This document shows positions 24,601 to 30,600 of a DNA stretch of 64,000 bases, piece after piece; position 1 is the stretch's first letter; each line of letters begins with the position of its first letter. The position numbers and the translations under genes are program-made. The stretch comes from Saturnia japonica (lineage: Eukaryota; Arthropoda; Insecta; Lepidoptera; Saturniidae). The DNA lies in contig CM065318.1 in NCBI GenBank assembly GCA_033032175.1, positions 6,448,001 to 6,512,000 on the forward strand. Direction: 5' to 3'. The notes under the pieces were generated by a model, which made no database searches, had not been told where the DNA came from, and worked only from the letters and a program-made list of their open reading frames with translations.

Positions 24601-27600
24601 AGAATCACAACCCCTCCATATGCATCATTCCTGTCTTTGCGATAAATATTATAATCTCGTATCCTTAATTGGCTATCTGGCACTAACCAAGTTTCACTGA
24701 GTGCAGCAATGTGGATTTTTTCTTGTATTAATATATTTTCTAATGCTATCAGCTTAGTTCTGAGACTTTGAGTATTCCACTGTAGTATATTCAGCTTACC
24801 TATTGTTTTTGTGTTATCCATTAAAGTAATTTAATATAATATTCAACACGGGCCAGTCAGCAATATTGTCTACTACAACTAAAATCAACCATTCTACACT
24901 AAGTTTTATAATATTTTTTACCTTAGATTGTATGTTATCCTTACTTAAAAATATAATTTCTTTAAGCCTTAATAATAATTCTTCAAACTTCACTCCTTTT
25001 TTTGGTGTTGGAGGCGTGTTAGGAATATCTCACCATGAATATTTTCTGAGAGATTCTCAGATGGTCTTGTATGTACAAACTTAGTTTTCTTTGTAGTTTG
25101 TAGAGTTTGTTTACGCTGATTTTGTCTGTGGATATCAGCTTTTACTTTTACAACTTCCGCAAATGTAGGTGAATTCTCATATATAGTGTCAGAGAAATCA
25201 GTAGGCTCGGGGAGAAGCTTATAAAAATTATCCGATGACGTGATCTCTTCCTGTGAAGGTAAATTTGGTGATACATATATAGTCAAAGCCCTTCTATATG
25301 TACAGTTATACTCTGCCATTAATTCTCGGATTCTTTTTTCTTTGAGGTACGCAGGACACGATCTATTCAGAGCCATATGTTTTCCTGAACAGTTTATGCA
25401 TTTATAATCTGTAGTTTCACAGTTAGCGTGATTTTGGGTACATTTTGGACATATTATCTTTCCAGAGGGGCATCTTTTTGCTGTGTGACCTAGTTTCCAA
25501 CATCGGGAGCATTGTGATACTGGAAAAACATAAGGTTCCACTGCTATTCTTAAGCCATCAACCTGAATATATGCGGGTAAATAAGAACCCTTAAAACAGA
25601 GCCGAACTGTTTCACTAGGAGTCCATCCTTCTTTATTTGGACTACGGCGCATGAGACGATTGACAGAAATCAATTCCGCGGAATTAGGACATTCAATACT
25701 GCTTAGCATCAATTCCTCTGTTGTATCTAGATCTATATCCTTAATTACGCCATATGATAAACTTTTTTCCCAAGCTCTCTGAATTCTCCAACCCTTATCA
25801 ATAAATTCCTTACATGTCTCTAATTTTTCTGCACTATTTTCATTAGTGATATCTATTCGTACCCTATATGGATTGAGGTACTTAACTTTAATTATATCAG
25901 TAATTTTATGTATCATGAATAATCTGGCTAAAGTAAATTGTTTAGGTATTGTATCTTTTCCGGATATATACATTTCAATTACATTATTACCGTCATTTAA
26001 CTTTTTTTCTTTCTTTTTTTTAACCACCGTCCATTCTTTTTCTTCTTCATTTCTCAATCTTTTAATCGGCCTTACATGTGTTTTTTGTTCTTGCTCCATT
26101 TGCGTTAGTTCAACTTTACATAATCGGTCTTCCTCTATATCAATCATATCACTTTCACTCAGTAACTCAGTCCCGTCATTCAATATTAATATGTTTTCAC
26201 TATTTGTTTGCTCGATATTACTATCCATTAGCGCAGCTGTGACGTATGCGCATTGTTATCAGCTTACCGGTCACGGATCGGGCTCGTAAGCCGGCCCGTT
26301 TCACGAACAATAGACGCGGGAACTATTTATGCACAAATGAATCGACCACCTCGTACGAGTGCCGTATCGAGACTGCTTTGACTGTAAACAAAACTTTTCT
26401 CCCGAATGCATAGATAAATGCATGGACGTAATCACCATGCCAGTCCATAACGTATTGACGTTTTTAAACGCCGAGATATACACAGTTCAATTTTTTTTCA
26501 TGATCTTGAAATATGAATGTTCGAATGTTTGTTTGTACCTTATGTTTTCCTAAACCATTAATCCGTTTATATTTTTGTATGTTATTGTGCGAACATCTGC
26601 GAAGGTTCAACGAGGTTACAATAGGTGGCGCACGAACAGTTTAATTCCGAAGACAATGTGATCGGAGTCACTTGAAAAGAACTAGTTTTCAATTAAAACA
26701 CTTACTACTTTTTAATTTGTCAAATATTTGTACGTACAAACAGCAGAGGGGATAATTAAACTGAATGAAATAAATATTTTTCCAGATATATGGCCTACCC
26801 TGAATGGCTGTATAAATACACTCCTCCGCATATTTATATAAAAATCCTCGATAAAGGCGTGCAAGATTTAAAGCGTCAAAAGGAACCACAGAGTTATTTA
26901 TTTGCTTTGGAAATTCTATCAACACTGATAAAGCAAAAAAGTTTTAAGCAACAGAAAGTGGGTGACTGGTATGCTGAGAAGGCGCTTATATTACATACAC
27001 ATCTCCGTCGGCATGATGAAGTAAGAATTCATGTTTTTTTACCGTTGTAGGTTTAAGCCTCCTACCCCAGGAGCTCTGGAAACCCTACTCACCGCAGGAA
27101 CACAACACAAGGTTACTTGGCTGTGATCTTCTGTAGGGTGGAAGTATTCCACCATTCGGGCTACCCCAAGTATTGAGAAATCTCCAAAGAAATTTCTAAC
27201 CGGTATTGCACTGATATATACGTAGTTTCAATAACTGTCTGCGTTGTGCAACAACCAATCCTGTTTAATTTTATTCCTTTACTGATTTAATCAATTTAAA
27301 TTTTCACAAGTAGGGCCACGCAACATTGAATTTGAGTGTGTTTCTACTAGGCGTGGTTAGTAGTTTACCTTTAAGGTGATGACAAGGACAATTTTTGTGA
27401 TATTTACGTATCTTGTAGAAAAATGATTATTAACAAAAATAAAAATTAAGACGTGCTCAAAATTGGTCCCAATAAAGTATTTCGGTTGTGAGCTGCCCAT
27501 TGATTCGCTCCATTTTCATTTTTTTATGATGGTTTGGTAAATCGATGGTAATGTCCCTGGTTGTAAGCACAGTGCGATCCAAACACAACGGTGATCACAG

Positions 27601-30600
27601 AGAGACCGGAAATCTTTTGGCGGTCGTCGCAGTCATCCCATCCTGCATAAATATATCCTCATGTTAAGCTTCAAGGACCGGATCTCGTAAGAAGGAGAGA
27701 ACACAGAACACACTGGCTCCACAGCTTTATGGTGAGAAAAAAAATAGGGCATAGGGAACTTTTTCTACATAACGATATATAATAATAATAATAGCCTATA
27801 AGTGTCCCACTGCTGGGCAAATGTTTCTCGTCAATTGATGGTGTGGTCTTAAGCATATTACGCCAGCCCATGGCGTATTGGCGATTTCAAACACCGAGAA
27901 ATCAACAGTTATATATTTTTCCCCACATTCAATGGTACTTACTATAAGAACATTTCTCAAGCGTTCAGAATTCCTCACGATGTTTACCTTCACACTCATG
28001 CGATAGTGTTACCAATTTGAATTAGTAAATATACGCGAATTCCGAAAAATTCGTTGAGACATGCCGGGGTTCGAACCTGCGGACTTCGAATCGTTATTCC
28101 GCTGGTCTAAACCACTAGATCACCATGACTAATTATTCAAACATTACGATATGATGTTTATTAATTATATTTCAGGCGGCTATGTTATTAATTGAAGGCT
28201 TTGAGTCTGTTGACTCGGATGTAGTAAAGGAGACCATGCAACCGCGTGCCATCAGAATTAGTAGACAGAAAAATACATTTATTACTGAGGAATTGAGAGA
28301 GAAGCTATGGGTTTACGCTACAAGAGAAAGTAAATTGGAGAAGGATCTCCCTGCTGAATTTGAGAGTAAGAAGCCTATGGAGTAAGTTATTTCATGTTAA
28401 TAGTAAAATTTAGGGCCAAGCTTACGGTATCCAACCATTCTCCCGGGGGGCGGAGGGGCCAAAACTTTTATTTAAAAATAATGTTCATTCCTTAATATTG
28501 TAAATAAATAAACTTAAAATAATAATGTAACTTACAGCACAATTGTAGCTTTCCGTATTTATCTTCTATATAAATATAAAAATTATAGAGGTTAAGCCGT
28601 TGTGAGCGCATCACTCAAAACTACGGGACAGATTTTGATAGATTTTTTTCCATAGGTACTTGGTCATTATCTTAAAAAATATCACGATATCTTCATTCAA
28701 TAAAATGTTATAGAAGTTTTTAAAAAACTACGATTTTTTAAGCAGTACGCGTTCTTCTGTAGCACACTCGAGCGGAGCTGCAGGCACATCCAGTTTTGTA
28801 GTAAAGTTATTGTTATTTAAAATGTGTCTATAATACGATAAAAGAAGGGACGTGCAAACAAATAGGGTTGCGTAGTATCATAAACGTTGGAAACCACTAG
28901 ATTTGACTAAGCTTCACGAATTTTCGTGTCATAATTGATAGGCTTATATAACAAGTCTCAATATTAGTTCTAGAAATCTTTAAAGAAATAAGATCAGTTC
29001 AATCAGTTGCTTATTCATTCTTCTTATTACAGCAGTGACGGCAAACGAGGTACCAAAATTAAGTTTATTGTACAAATGGATGATGGTGGAAAACAGTACA
29101 TGAATGTTGAGGAATATTGTATTTATCATTGTACAAAAGATGGAGGAGCTTTCACACATGGTAAGAATTACAAGAAATTAACGTTTTAGCCATGATGAGC
29201 CTGAAATATACTTTATCATCTAGTGATGTAAAATTTGCAATATATGATTAACTTATTTACATTTTTAACTCAATGACGAAGGTTAAAAAAATTTGAAAAC
29301 ATTATTTAAATACAAATACGAAAATTACCATTTGCATATTTTAAGTTACAAGACAAGAAAAATCTATAGATTCTAGAAATAAATCCTGCATTGCAGGAGT
29401 CATACTTAAAAGTAAGTTAAAATATGTTATGTTAGTGCTGAGCGAGTTAGGAACTGAATCTAAATTGGTAGACCGATTTTGACGGGACTTTCACTGGCTG
29501 ATAGCTGATGTTATAAGGAGTAACTTAAGCTACTTTTATTTTAGAAAAAGAGTTCCTTGCATTAAAAAAACTGCTCATAATAGTGAATCAATTCAGCCGC
29601 TTAAATGGCTTAAAAACTTAAACTATATAAGGTATATCAATTTAATGCACTGCATAATTGTAGACATTAAAAAGACCTACAAAAAGTCAGCGAGAGCATA
29701 ATATGTCGATCTTCTAAAAATCACCCATAATAAGCATTTCTATCTTTCAAACCGGGAGCGGGAGAACGATTCGCGCTTGTGCCTGATCTATGGCGTTCTG
29801 TAGGCCACGCGAGCGCATACGCGGACACAGCTAGTGAAAATATTCAAATGTTATTGGTTTTTGGGTCGTAAATTTTTTATTGAAGTTGCATACGAAATGC
29901 GAAGCAAGATGGCGGTTTGCCAATTATTTTCTTATTTCTAAGGCATAATATACATGTTTATGTACTTTTTTATAAACTGTTTAGCTGAACACTGGGAAGG
30001 CAGGATAGTTAAAAGTATATTCTATCTCCTCTTCTGGGACATAATATATAATAAACCGCGTGGCGTCTCCGGTATTTTCCTCACGTACTACCAACGCCAC
30101 CCGCTGGATATGTACTATGAGAGTTTTTATAATAACAGAAAAGTTTTAATCAATGATAAATTGTCCAAGATTGCACAGTATACCGAGGATAAACTTTTGG
30201 AGGATATGAAAAATACATGGTTGAAGAGACCAGATTGTAAGTTTATAAAATAATCTTATTATTATAATTTAATATATAGTATTGAAACTACACACTATTG
30301 AAAATTATGTGCAATTTTTATTGTGAATGCCCTCTGTAACAAAATTCTTTTATAGTAGCGAGTAGCGTAAAGTGTAGTATTGTAATACCTAATGCATTGT
30401 TTCATACCGAGCAAGATAATAAGCAAAATAAGTTTTTAGATATATGCTTTTAATTTCCGACGGAAATTTAACCCCAAAGATGGTGAAAAGGAGGATGAAT
30501 GTTTATATGAAATCCGACATTTTTGAAGATATGAAAATTGGTTAAAATTCAGTTAAAATGGAACATAAAAATTTATAATGGGACATAACTATGACGAGAG

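Larger units (their letters stand above)
21041..26385 (-). mobile_element. Full-length I-like LINE, probably young, antisense in FAN1 intron 5
   Basis: The target duplication GCTTTGACTG(T) lies at 21041-21051 and 26375-26385. Between them, reading on the minus strand, are a 5' UTR of about 146 bases (26374-26229), ORF1, a 168-base gap, ORF2, a short 3' UTR (21155-21072) and poly(A) (T run about 21051-21071). Both ORFs are open over their full length. Two ORFs, three zinc knuckles and an RNase H domain fit the I clade or its relatives. Confidence 0.92.

Noticed and set aside
25846..26289. 147-codon hydrophobic plus-strand ORF
   Set aside because: Antisense of the Lys/Glu-rich start of the I-like LINE ORF1; the hydrophobicity is a by-product.
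28060..28128. tRNA-like sequence on the minus strand
   Set aside because: A- and B-box words are present but it is followed by a SINE body and cannot fold as a complete tRNA; called as SINE head. The same holds for 52112-52190 and 53945-54013.
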